Assembly: GCF_023897065.1 (NCBI RefSeq)
Contig: NZ_JAMHIV010000037.1
Location: 1-64,000 of the forward strand
From: Crossiella sp. SN42
GTDB lineage: Bacteria; Actinomycetota; Actinomycetes; Mycobacteriales; Pseudonocardiaceae
Direction: 5' to 3'
Length of the DNA: 64,000 nucleotides
Within the stretch, counting starts at the first letter, position 1. Each line of letters opens with the position of its first letter. The notes under the pieces are model-generated. The model made no database searches and was not told the DNA's origin. It saw nothing but the letters and a program-made list of their open reading frames with translations. Positions 18,260-25,699 of this stretch are shown here, one piece after another. Both the position numbers and the translations under genes were made by a program.

Positions 18260-19663
18260 GTGACCCGCATCGTGATCATGGGAGGCGGGCCGGCCGGATA
18301 CGAAGCCGCGCTGGTCGGCGCCCAGCACGGAGCCGACGTCACCCTGGTGGAGAGCGACGGCCTCGGCGGCGCCTGCGTGCTGTACGACTGCGTGCCCTCC
18401 AAGACCTTCATCGCCTCCGCCGGCGCCCGCTCCGCCTTCCGCAACGGACCCGAGCTGGGCATCAGCACCGGGGACGGGCCGATCGGCGTCGAGCTGCCGG
18501 TGGTGCACGGGCGGGTCAAGGGGCTCGCGCTGGCGCAGTCGGCGGACATCAGGGCGCGGGTGCAGCGCGAGGGTGTACGGATCATGAACGGGCACGCCAG
18601 GCTGTGCGACGACGCGCCGGGCCTGGCCCAGCACCGGGTGGCCGTGCGCGGCGCGGACGGCTCGGTGGAGAAGCTGGCCGCCGACGTGGTGCTGATCGCC
18701 ACCGGCGCGAACCCGCGCATCCTGCCCGGCGCCCAGCCCGACGGCGAGCGCATCCTGACCTGGCGGCAGATCTACGACCTGCCCGAGCTGCCCGAGCACC
18801 TGGTGGTGATCGGCTCCGGGGTCACCGGGGCCGAGTTCGCCTCCGCCTACACCGAGATGGGCGTCAAGGTCACCGTGGTCTCCAGCCGGGACCGCATCCT
18901 GCCGCACGAGGACGCCGACGCGGCCGCGGTGCTGGAGGACGTGTTCACCGAGCGGGGCACCGCGCTGTTCAAGCACGCGCGGGCGGACAAGGTCGAGCGG
19001 ACCAGCGGCGGGGTCAAGGTCTTCCTGGCCGACGGGCGGACCGTGGAGGCCAGCCACGCGCTGATGACGGTCGGGTCCATCCCGAACACCGCGGACATCG
19101 GCCTGGACAAGGTCGGCATCGAGCCGGGGCCCGGCGGGTTCGTGCCGGTCGACCGGGTCTCCCGGACCACCGTGCCCGGCATCTACGCCGCCGGTGACTG
19201 CACCGGGCTGCTGATGCTCGCCTCGGTCGCGGCCATGCAGGGCCGGATCGCGATGTGGCACGCGCTCGGCCAGGGCGTGCAGCCGATCAAGCTCAAGACG
19301 GTGGCCGCCAACGTCTTCACCCACCCGGAGATCGCCACCGTCGGCATCAGCCAGCAGGCCATCGACTCCGGCGAGGTGCCGGCGCGCACGATCATGCTGC
19401 CGCTGGCCACCAACGCGCGGGCCAAGATGGAGGGGCTGCGCCGCGGTTTCGTGAAGCTGTTCTGCCGCCCGGCCACCGGCGTGGTGATCGGTGGCGTGGT
19501 GGTCGCCCCGGTGGCCAGCGAGCTGATCACGCCGATCGCGCTGGCCGTGCAGAACCAGCTGACCGTGGAACACCTGGCCTACACCTTCTCGGTCTACCCC
19601 TCGCTGTCCGGTTCGATCACCGAGGCCGGGCGCAAGCTGATGCGGCACGACGACCTGGACTAG
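18260..19663 (+). CDS. lpdA: NAD(P)H-quinone dehydrogenase, LpdA-like flavoprotein
   Basis: A 467-residue flavoprotein of the pyridine nucleotide-disulphide reductase family. It has the FAD Rossmann motif GGGPAGYEAAL (8-18), a CX4C pair C39/C44 in GGACVLYDCVPSK, the NAD(P) motif GSGVTGAEFASA, and YAAGDCTG. The C-terminal active-site His of lipoamide dehydrogenases is absent: the motif reads VYPSLSGSITE with Tyr446. That is the pattern of M. tuberculosis LpdA (Rv3303c), which is a quinone reductase rather than a lipoamide dehydrogenase. Unlike my recollection of Rv3303c, both redox cysteines are kept here. The GTG follows GGAGG. Confidence 0.9.
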   Translation: MTRIVIMGGGPAGYEAALVGAQHGADVTLVESDGLGGACVLYDCVPSKTFIASAGARSAFRNGPELGISTGDGPIGVELPVVHGRVKGLALAQSADIRARVQREGVRIMNGHARLCDDAPGLAQHRVAVRGADGSVEKLAADVVLIATGANPRILPGAQPDGERILTWRQIYDLPELPEHLVVIGSGVTGAEFASAYTEMGVKVTVVSSRDRILPHEDADAAAVLEDVFTERGTALFKHARADKVERTSGGVKVFLADGRTVEASHALMTVGSIPNTADIGLDKVGIEPGPGGFVPVDRVSRTTVPGIYAAGDCTGLLMLASVAAMQGRIAMWHALGQGVQPIKLKTVAANVFTHPEIATVGISQQAIDSGEVPARTIMLPLATNARAKMEGLRRGFVKLFCRPATGVVIGGVVVAPVASELITPIALAVQNQLTVEHLAYTFSVYPSLSGSITEAGRKLMRHDDLD

Positions 19664-19763
19664 AGAACCGCTCCAACTCAGGTCTCGACCTGGTCACCGC
19701 GGACAACGAAGCCGGGCGCTCGCGCGTGTTCCCCATGACAGTCGCTGAACGGGGAGGCACGAC

Positions 19764-20456
19764 ATGCGAGCTGTGAGAGTGGTGGGACTCGTTGCCACGG
19801 CGGTGGCGCTGACCGTGGGGATGACCGCGTCACCGGCGTCGGCGGGGAGCCGCGGCGAGATCGAGGTCACCAACCAGGTGGGGCCCGGGGACAAGGCGGA
19901 GCTCAGGGGCAACTGTGCGGAGGCGGAGAGCGGCGCCTCGGCGAGTTCGCCGGCGTTCGTCGCGCCGGTGAAGATGTACGTCACGCGGCCCAGTGCCTAT
20001 TCCGTCCACGGCAGCGCGCTGGTGCGCAAGGACGCGGTGCCCGGCACCTACGACCTGGTGCTGACCTGCGGCAAGGACCGGATCAGCGGCAAGGTGCGGG
20101 TGCAGGGGGACATGAAGCCCGCGCTGCTGGTCACGCCTGCCAGCGGCAGGCCGGGGACGACGGTGAAGCTGCTGAGCGTCTGCCCGCCCGCGCACAAGCC
20201 CAGCCAGCCCCTCTCGGGCGCGCTGGCCGGCCAGCTCGCCTGGAAGTCGATCGGGCCGGGCCGGTACGAGGTGACCGCGAAGGTGGCCGATGTGGTGCCG
20301 GGCAAGTACTCCGTGGCGTACTCCTGCGTTCCCGGGGTCAAGCTCGGCAAGGTCTTCACCGTGCTGGCCAAGGGCACGCCCACCCCGCCGCCTGGGCCGG
20401 GTCAGGTCAAGGACAAGCCCAAGGGCGGCGCGGAGACCGGTGGAGGGATGTCATGA
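19764..20456 (+). CDS. Secreted two-repeat Ig-like protein ending in ETGGG
   Basis: A 230-residue secreted protein: signal peptide (about 1-28, ending ASPASAG), then two Cys-containing beta-sandwich-like repeats. Each repeat ends in a PG-x-Y-x-(V/L)-x-x-x-C line (VPGTYDLVLTCG and VPGKYSVAYSC), with SGRPGTTVKLLSVC in the linker. A Pro-rich tail closes with the residues AETGGGMS. ETGGG is shared with the next protein and with the anchored protein at 21937, but here the chain stops two residues later with no membrane helix. GGGGAGG provides the ribosome-binding site, and the stop overlaps the next ATG (ATGA). Function unknown; a sortase-linked surface role is inferred from the cluster. Confidence 0.75.
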   Translation: MRAVRVVGLVATAVALTVGMTASPASAGSRGEIEVTNQVGPGDKAELRGNCAEAESGASASSPAFVAPVKMYVTRPSAYSVHGSALVRKDAVPGTYDLVLTCGKDRISGKVRVQGDMKPALLVTPASGRPGTTVKLLSVCPPAHKPSQPLSGALAGQLAWKSIGPGRYEVTAKVADVVPGKYSVAYSCVPGVKLGKVFTVLAKGTPTPPPGPGQVKDKPKGGAETGGGMS

Positions 20457-21160
20457 GGACGCGAACGCTGGGGGTGCTCGCGGCCGCCGCGGTGCTCACC
20501 GGCCTGAACGTGGCACCGGCCGGGGCGGCCACCGAGCCGGAGCTGCACCTGCCGGTCATCCGTTCGGGTGCGGAGCACATCGGGCTGAACGTGGTGTGTG
20601 ATGACCAGGACTGGCAGCCGGTGAAGTCCGCGCTGTTCACCGCGCCGGTCCCGCTGAAGTCCTACCCCGGCTCGCCGGCCTGGGGCTACGGCACCGGCTA
20701 CCTGGTCAAGGACCTCAAGGCCGGGTCCAGGCACACCGTGAGCTACGGCTGCGGCTCGGTCACCCGCACCACCCAGGTGACCGTGCAGCCGCCGGAGACC
20801 ATCGGCGAGGTGGGGCTGAAGCTCAACCCCAGCTCGGGCAGGCCGGGGGAGGCGGTGAAGCTGGTGCGGCGCTGCGACAAGCGGAACAAGCCCAACACCG
20901 AGCCGGTCTCCGCGGCGCTGGACTCGGTCTGGTACCAGGGCGGCAACCCGCTGGACTCCAACTTCTCGGCCAAGGTCAGGGCGGACGTCAAGCCCGGCCG
21001 CTACGCGGTGACCATCAGGTGCGGCGCGGTGAGCCGGAGCGTGTTCTTCACCGTGCTGGGCTCGCCGGGCCACCAGCAGCCACCGCCGGCTGCCGGTGGC
21101 GGGCAGGTCAAGGTGAAGCCGGTCGGCGGCGTGGAGACCGGCGGGGGTGACCTGGGATGA
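20453..21160 (+). CDS. Second secreted Ig-like protein ending in ETGGG
   Basis: A 235-residue paralogue of the preceding protein. It has a signal peptide (1-26; LGVLAAAAVLTGLNVAPAGAA), two repeats ending in KAGSRHTVSYGC and KPGRYAVTIRCG, with SGRPGEAVKLVRRC between them, and a Pro/Gly tail finishing VETGGGDLG. As in its neighbour, the ETGGG element is at the extreme C-terminus without a hydrophobic anchor. It overlaps both the gene before and the sortase after by ATGA, so the three are translationally coupled. Function unknown. Confidence 0.75.
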   Translation: MRTRTLGVLAAAAVLTGLNVAPAGAATEPELHLPVIRSGAEHIGLNVVCDDQDWQPVKSALFTAPVPLKSYPGSPAWGYGTGYLVKDLKAGSRHTVSYGCGSVTRTTQVTVQPPETIGEVGLKLNPSSGRPGEAVKLVRRCDKRNKPNTEPVSAALDSVWYQGGNPLDSNFSAKVRADVKPGRYAVTIRCGAVSRSVFFTVLGSPGHQQPPPAAGGGQVKVKPVGGVETGGGDLG

Positions 21161-21759
21161 GCAGGGCCGGTGTGGCTGGTCTGCTGCTGGCCGCGGTGTT
21201 CGCGCTGACCGGTTGTGGCGCCGCCCCGCCCGCCGCGCCACCGGCCGCACCGGCCGGCAGCAGTGCGGAGACCACCTCCGCCGCACCGGCCGAGGTGGCC
21301 GCGCTGGGCAGGTCCACGCCCACCAAGGTGCGGGTGCCCAAGATCGGCGCGGAGTCCAGCCTGGTGCCGCTGGGCCTGAACAAGGACCAGACCATCCAGG
21401 TGCCGCCGGTCAGCCAGCCGATGCAGGCCGGCTGGTACGACGGCGCGCCCACGCCGGGGGAGAAGGGGCCGGCGATCGTGCTCGGGCATGTGGACGGGGC
21501 AGGGAAACCGGGCATCTTCTACCAGCTGCGCGAGGTCGCCGTCGGCGATGAGGTCCTGGTGGACCGGGCGGACGGGAAAACCGTCCGGTTTGTCGTGCAC
21601 GAGACGCAACAGGTCGCGAAGAAGGAATTCCCGACCGACCGTGTTTACGGCGACACGGAACGTCCGGAACTGCGCCTGATCACTTGTGGTGGCGTTTTCG
21701 ACAAGGGTGCGCGCAGTTATCAGGACAACATCATCGTGTATGCAACCATGGTCGAGTAG
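21157..21759 (+). CDS. Class F sortase, predicted lipoprotein
   Basis: A 200-residue sortase-fold transpeptidase. It starts with a lipoprotein signal (LLLAAVFALTGC, lipobox Cys20), then an Ala/Pro linker and the domain from about residue 55 (VRVPKIGAESSLVPLGL). The catalytic His is His111 in VLGHVDG and the Cys is Cys177 in LITCGG. The usual Arg, expected about 12 residues after the Cys, is replaced by Gln189 (SYQDN); the nearest Arg is Arg186. Sortases are normally held by a transmembrane helix, so a lipobox is uncommon. It is coupled to two ETGGG proteins upstream, which are its candidate substrates. Confidence 0.85.
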   Translation: MSRAGVAGLLLAAVFALTGCGAAPPAAPPAAPAGSSAETTSAAPAEVAALGRSTPTKVRVPKIGAESSLVPLGLNKDQTIQVPPVSQPMQAGWYDGAPTPGEKGPAIVLGHVDGAGKPGIFYQLREVAVGDEVLVDRADGKTVRFVVHETQQVAKKEFPTDRVYGDTERPELRLITCGGVFDKGARSYQDNIIVYATMVE

Positions 21760-21787
21760 TCCGCGTAGGACGTTCGATCAACGCCGA

Positions 21788-21855
21788 GGTTGCCTGGCTC
21801 CGCGAAGTATGGCCGTCTGGCCAGAGGTCTCTGACCAGCGAGTATCCAGGCAACC
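21788..21855 (+). other. Nested inverted repeats, candidate structured leader
   Basis: In the 177-bp gap before the third ETGGG protein, outer arms GGTTGCCTGG (21788-21797) and CCAGGCAACC (21846-21855) pair perfectly. Between them CTGGCCAGAG and CTCTGACCAG form a second 10-bp stem with a single mismatch and a GT centre. It could be an RNA element, an operator or a terminator; it matches no riboswitch class I can recognise. Confidence 0.45.
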
Positions 21856-21936
21856 CGATGGCGCTCCTGGCGTCTTTAGGTGTGGAGGCGGGTGCCGAGC
21901 CCGCACTGAAGACGTCGGGGAATGAGGTAGGAAACA

Positions 21937-22554
21937 ATGGTTATTGGTCGCATTCTCGCCGCCGGTTCCGCACTGGGTGCGACCGGCGTGCTCATCGCCG
22001 CGCCGATCGCGCTGGCGGCGGCGCCCAGCATTACCGTGGCCAAGTCGGAGAGCGGCCCGGGCAGCCGGGTGGAGATCACCACCGAATGCGTGGTCGACTC
22101 CGGGTTCCGCGAGCCGGGTTCCTCGGCGCTCGACGGCGTGCAGCGGGTCAGCTACGACGAGAAGACCCAGACCGCCAAGTGGGCGGCCGTGGTGAAGAAG
22201 GACGCCAAGCCCGGCGGCTACGAGATCACCTTCACCTGCCAGGGCAAGCCGCAGGCCGCCAAGTTCGCGGTCGCGGCCGGCGCGGGGGAGACCACCAAGC
22301 CGAGCCCGCCCCAGTCCCGGCCGGCCGAGTCCACCCGGCCCAAGCCCAGCGCCACCAAGCCCAGCGAGGCCAAGCCGAGCGCCACCACCTCCACCTCGGC
22401 CAAGACGCCCAAGGGCGCGCCGGAGACCGGTGGCGGCGGCACCTCCGACGACGGCAACGGCCTGGCACTCGCCGGTGGCGCGGCCGCGCTGGCCGCCGGT
22501 GCGGGCTTCGGCGGGTGGGCGCTGCGGCGGCGTCGTGCCTCCGCGCAGGGCTGA
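21937..22554 (+). CDS. Anchored surface protein with APETG sorting signal
   Basis: A 205-residue protein with a signal peptide (about 1-29), one Ig-like repeat (PGSRVEITTEC to KPGGYEITFTC) and a Lys/Pro/Ser/Thr linker of about 45 residues. A full cell-wall sorting signal follows: APETGGGG, a Gly/Ala-rich transmembrane segment (LALAGGAAALAAGAGFGGWAL) and a basic tail RRRRASAQG. APETG deviates from LPXTG at the first position but keeps P-x-T-G. This is the complete version of the C-terminus that is cut short in the two ETGGG proteins upstream. AGGTAGGA precedes the ATG, and the end overlaps the next sortase. Confidence 0.8.
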   Translation: MVIGRILAAGSALGATGVLIAAPIALAAAPSITVAKSESGPGSRVEITTECVVDSGFREPGSSALDGVQRVSYDEKTQTAKWAAVVKKDAKPGGYEITFTCQGKPQAAKFAVAAGAGETTKPSPPQSRPAESTRPKPSATKPSEAKPSATTSTSAKTPKGAPETGGGGTSDDGNGLALAGGAAALAAGAGFGGWALRRRRASAQG

Positions 22555-23173
22555 CCGGAGGGGCGGCCGTGTCCTCGCCGGGATCCTGTCCGTACTGCTG
22601 CTCGCCGCTGGGGCGGTGCTGCTCAGCGGCGGTGCGCGGGACCTGTGGGGCCAGGTGTTCGCCGAGGCAGCCCACGACCAGGGCGGGACACCGGTCGCCG
22701 GTGCGCAGGGCAAGCCCATGCGCAAGTCCGACCCGGTCTCGGTGGAGATCCCCAAGATCGGGGCCAGGTCCACGCTGACCAAGCTCGGGCTGAACAAGGA
22801 CGGCACCGTGCAGGTGCCGCCGGTGAGCCAGCCGATGCAGGCCGGGTGGTACGCCAAGGGCCCGACGCCGGGCGAGAAGGGCCCCGCGGTGATCCTCGGG
22901 CACATCGACGGGGCGAAGAAGCCGGGCATCTTCTACCGGCTGCGCGAGCTCAAGCCCGGCGACGAGATCCTGGTCAAGCGGGCTGACGGCAGCACCGCGA
23001 AGTTCGTGGTGCGGCGCCTGGCCCAGGTGCCCAAGACCGACTTCCCCACCGAGGAGGTCTACGGCAACACCGACCAGCCGGAGCTGCGGCTGATCACCTG
23101 CGGCGGCAGCTTCGACCGGGCCGCGGGCAGCTACCGCGACAACACCATCGTCTACGCCACACTCGTGGCCTGA
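22535..23173 (+). CDS. Class F sortase, transmembrane
   Basis: A 212-residue sortase beginning at GTG 22535, which overlaps the preceding gene by 20 nt. An N-terminal basic stretch and transmembrane helix (VLAGILSVLLLAAGAVLLSGG) precede a linker and the catalytic domain from about residue 68 (VSVEIPKIGARSTLTKLGL). The catalytic residues are His123 (LGHIDG), Cys189 (LITCGG) and Arg201 (SYRDN), all in canonical positions. The domain is closely similar to that of the upstream sortase (shared VPPVSQPMQAGWY and KPGIFY segments), so the pair arose by duplication. The adjacent APETG protein is the obvious substrate candidate. Confidence 0.87.
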   Translation: MPPRRADRRGGRVLAGILSVLLLAAGAVLLSGGARDLWGQVFAEAAHDQGGTPVAGAQGKPMRKSDPVSVEIPKIGARSTLTKLGLNKDGTVQVPPVSQPMQAGWYAKGPTPGEKGPAVILGHIDGAKKPGIFYRLRELKPGDEILVKRADGSTAKFVVRRLAQVPKTDFPTEEVYGNTDQPELRLITCGGSFDRAAGSYRDNTIVYATLVA

Positions 23174-23180
23174 GCAGCGA

Positions 23181-23213
23181 AAACGGGGCGTGCCGCGCGG
23201 GCACGCCCCGTTT
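23181..23213. terminator. Bidirectional terminator hairpin
   Basis: AAACGGGGCGTGCC (23181-23194) pairs with GGCACGCCCCGTTT (23200-23213) around a 5-nt loop, between the convergent sortase and glpK genes. The A/T ends give a short U-run on both strands. Confidence 0.85.
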
Positions 23214-23227
23214 CGACGTTCAGCTGG

Positions 23228-24748
23228 TCAGTCGGCCTCGACCCAGTCGAAGGTCTTGGTGACCGCCTTCTTCCAGTTGCGGTACTGCTTGTCCCGGTGG
23301 GTCTCGTCCATCGCCGGGTCCCACTGCTTGTCCTGCGCCCAGTTGGCCCGGATGTCGTCCTCGCTCGCCCAGAAACCGACCGCGAGACCGGCCGCGTAGG
23401 CCGCGCCCAGCGCGGTGGTCTCGTTGACCACCGGCCGGATCACCGGCACGCCCAGGATGTCCGCCTGGAACTGCATGAGCAGCTCGTTGACCACCATGCC
23501 GCCGTCGACCTTCAGCGAGGTCAGCGGCACCCCGGAGTCGGCGTTCATGGCGTCGATGACCTCGCGGGTCTGGAAGGCGGTGGCCTCCAGCGCGGCGCGG
23601 GCCAGGTGGCCCTTGTTCACGAACCTGGTCAGGCCGACGATCGCGCCGCGCGCGTCACCCCGCCAGTACGGCGCGAACAGGCCGGAGAAGGCGGGCACGA
23701 AGTACGCGCCGCCGTTGTCCTCCACGCCCTTGGCCAGCGGCTCGATGTCCGCCGCCGAGCGGATCAGGCCCAGGTTGTCCCGCAGCCACTGCACCAGCGA
23801 GCCGGTGACCGCGATCGAGCCCTCCAGGGCGTAGACCGGGGCGTTCTCGCCGATCTTGTAGCAGACCGTGGTGAGCAGCCCGTTCTCGCTCATCACCTTC
23901 TCGTTGCCGGTGTTGAGCAGCACGAAGTTGCCGGTGCCGTAGGTGTTCTTGGCCTCGCCGGGGGACAGGCAGGCCTGGCCGAAGGTGGCCGCCTGCTGGT
24001 CGCCGAGGATGCCCGCGATCGGCACCCCGGCCAGCACGCCGCGCTCGCGGACCTTGCCGTACTCCTCGGAGGAGGAGCGGATCTCCGGCAGCATGGACCG
24101 CGGGATCTTCATCTCCGCGCAGATCTCGTCATCCCAGTCCAGGGTGTCGAGGTCCATCAGCAGGGTGCGGGAGGCGTTGGTCGGGTCGGTGTAGTGCAGA
24201 CCGCCGTCCGGGCCGCCGGTCATGTTCCACAGCACCCAGGTGTCCATGTTGCCGAAGAGCAGGTCGCCCGCCTCGGCCTTCTCCCGCGCGCCCTCGACGT
24301 TGTCCAGGATCCAGCGGACCTTGGGGCCGGAGAAGTAGGTGGCCAGCGGCAGCCCGGTGCGGGAGCGGTAGCGCTCCTGGCCGCCGCCGAGCGCGGCCAG
24401 CGAGTCGCAGATCGCGTCGGTGCGGGTGTCCTGCCAGACGATCGCGTTGTAGACCGGCTTGCCGGTGTTCTTGTCCCACACCACCGCGGTCTCGCGCTGG
24501 TTGGTGATGCCGACCGCGGCGAGGTCGGAGTTCTGGATGTCGGCCTTGGCCAGTGCCCCGCCGCACACCTTGCGGGTGTTCCGCCAGATCTCCTCGGCGT
24601 CGTGCTCGACCCAGCCGGCCTTGGGGAAGATCTGCTCGTGCTCGGTCTGGTCGACCGAGACCACCCGGCCGGAGTGGTCGAAGACCATGCACCGGGTGGA
24701 GGTCGTGCCCTGGTCGATGGCGGCCACGTAACGCGCTTCAGCGGACAT
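23228..24748 (-). CDS. glpK: Glycerol kinase
   Basis: A 506-residue FGGY kinase that phosphorylates glycerol to sn-glycerol 3-phosphate. Characteristic segments are [65 protein letters not shown] and the late [19 protein letters not shown]. It lies downstream of glpF on the same strand (33-bp gap), so import and trapping of glycerol are co-expressed. The ATG start is at 24748. Confidence 0.97.
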   Translation of the reverse strand: MSAEARYVAAIDQGTTSTRCMVFDHSGRVVSVDQTEHEQIFPKAGWVEHDAEEIWRNTRKVCGGALAKADIQNSDLAAVGITNQRETAVVWDKNTGKPVYNAIVWQDTRTDAICDSLAALGGGQERYRSRTGLPLATYFSGPKVRWILDNVEGAREKAEAGDLLFGNMDTWVLWNMTGGPDGGLHYTDPTNASRTLLMDLDTLDWDDEICAEMKIPRSMLPEIRSSSEEYGKVRERGVLAGVPIAGILGDQQAATFGQACLSPGEAKNTYGTGNFVLLNTGNEKVMSENGLLTTVCYKIGENAPVYALEGSIAVTGSLVQWLRDNLGLIRSAADIEPLAKGVEDNGGAYFVPAFSGLFAPYWRGDARGAIVGLTRFVNKGHLARAALEATAFQTREVIDAMNADSGVPLTSLKVDGGMVVNELLMQFQADILGVPVIRPVVNETTALGAAYAAGLAVGFWASEDDIRANWAQDKQWDPAMDETHRDKQYRNWKKAVTKTFDWVEAD

Positions 24749-24781
24749 GTTGCTGCCTCTTTGCCTTTCGTGTCAGCGGGA

Positions 24782-25519
24782 TCAGGCCAGTGCGAGGGAG
24801 AGCAGGCCGGCGAGTGCGCCGCCGATCAGCGGGCCGACCACCGGCACCCAGGAGTATCCCCAGTTGGCACCGCCCTTGCCCTTGATCGGCAGCAGCGCGT
24901 AGGCGATGCGCGGGCCGAGGTCGCGGGCCGGGTTGATCGCGTAGCCGGTCGGGCCACCCAGGGAGGCGCCGATGCCGACCACCACGAACATCACCGCGGC
25001 GTAGCCCAGCGCGGCGTTGCCGAACTGCGGGATGCCCTCGGTGGCCGCCTTCGCGCCGGGGCTGAGCAAGATCCACAGCACCAGCACGAAGGTGCCGATC
25101 ACCTCGGTGACGGTGTTCCAGACCTTGTGGTCCACGGTGGGGCCGGTGGAGAAGATGCCCAGCGTGCCGCCGGGGTCGTCGTGGGTGTCGAACTGGAGCT
25201 TGTAGGCCAGCCAGCAGAGCACCGCGCCGAGGAAGGCGCCGAGCAGCTGGGCGATGAAGTAGATCGGCACCAGCGCCCAGTCCAGCTTGCCCGCGGTGGC
25301 CAGGCCGAGGGTGACCGCGGGGTTGAGGTGCGCGCCGCTGGGAGCGGCGATGCTGGCGCCCGCGAAGACCGCGAAACCCCAGCCGAAGGTGATCAGCAGC
25401 CAGCCACCGTTGTTCCCCAGTGAGTTCTTCAGCACGGTGTTGGCCACCACACCTGCGCCCAGCAGAATCAGCACCGCGGTGCCGATCAGCTCCCAGACGA
25501 AGATTGCTCCGCCGGACAT
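24782..25519 (-). CDS. glpF: Glycerol uptake facilitator (aquaglyceroporin)
   Basis: A 245-residue MIP channel with six membrane helices. The two NPA boxes are present (GAHLNPAVT near residue 65 and [12 protein letters not shown] near 196). The Asp after the second NPAR is the glycerol-facilitator signature that separates GlpF from water-only aquaporins. Helix 1 begins [19 protein letters not shown]. It is the first gene of the glpF-glpK transcription unit, divergent from glpD. Confidence 0.94.
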   Translation of the reverse strand: MSGGAIFVWELIGTAVLILLGAGVVANTVLKNSLGNNGGWLLITFGWGFAVFAGASIAAPSGAHLNPAVTLGLATAGKLDWALVPIYFIAQLLGAFLGAVLCWLAYKLQFDTHDDPGGTLGIFSTGPTVDHKVWNTVTEVIGTFVLVLWILLSPGAKAATEGIPQFGNAALGYAAVMFVVVGIGASLGGPTGYAINPARDLGPRIAYALLPIKGKGGANWGYSWVPVVGPLIGGALAGLLSLALA

Positions 25520-25593
25520 GCGCGTCCTCCCTCAGTCCGCTCCATTGCGTCTGAGCTGGGGAACGTAGTCCCGGGCCGATCAACTGTCTACGG

Positions 25594-25618
25594 TAGAATT
25601 CGAAACGGGACAGTTTCG
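25594..25618. promoter_or_regulatory. Candidate glp operator/promoter
   Basis: In the 180-bp divergent region between glpF and glpD, CGAAAC (25601-25606) and GTTTCG (25613-25618) form an inverted repeat with a 6-nt centre, directly after a -10-like TAGAAT (25594-25599). A GylR-type (IclR-family) glycerol repressor is the usual actinobacterial regulator of glp genes and could bind here; the regulator gene is not in this window. Confidence 0.45.
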
Positions 25619-25699
25619 TTATTACTGTCAGTGCACGTGGACACGTGTGGAGCGGTAGCGTAGGCCCCGCGTCCAAGCCGAGCAGGGAGGCGACGTTCA

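Noticed and set aside
18134-19648. 504-residue open frame opposite lpdA
   Set aside because: Shadow of the GC-rich lpdA gene; composition is low-complexity His/Gly/Arg/Asp-rich with no domain.
21788-21855. Known riboswitch (c-di-AMP, c-di-GMP or cobalamin)
   Set aside because: The conserved cores of those classes are not recognisable; kept only as an unassigned structured element.
23297-25423. 708-residue plus-strand frame over glpK and glpF
   Set aside because: Antisense shadow; both minus-strand genes show complete family motifs.
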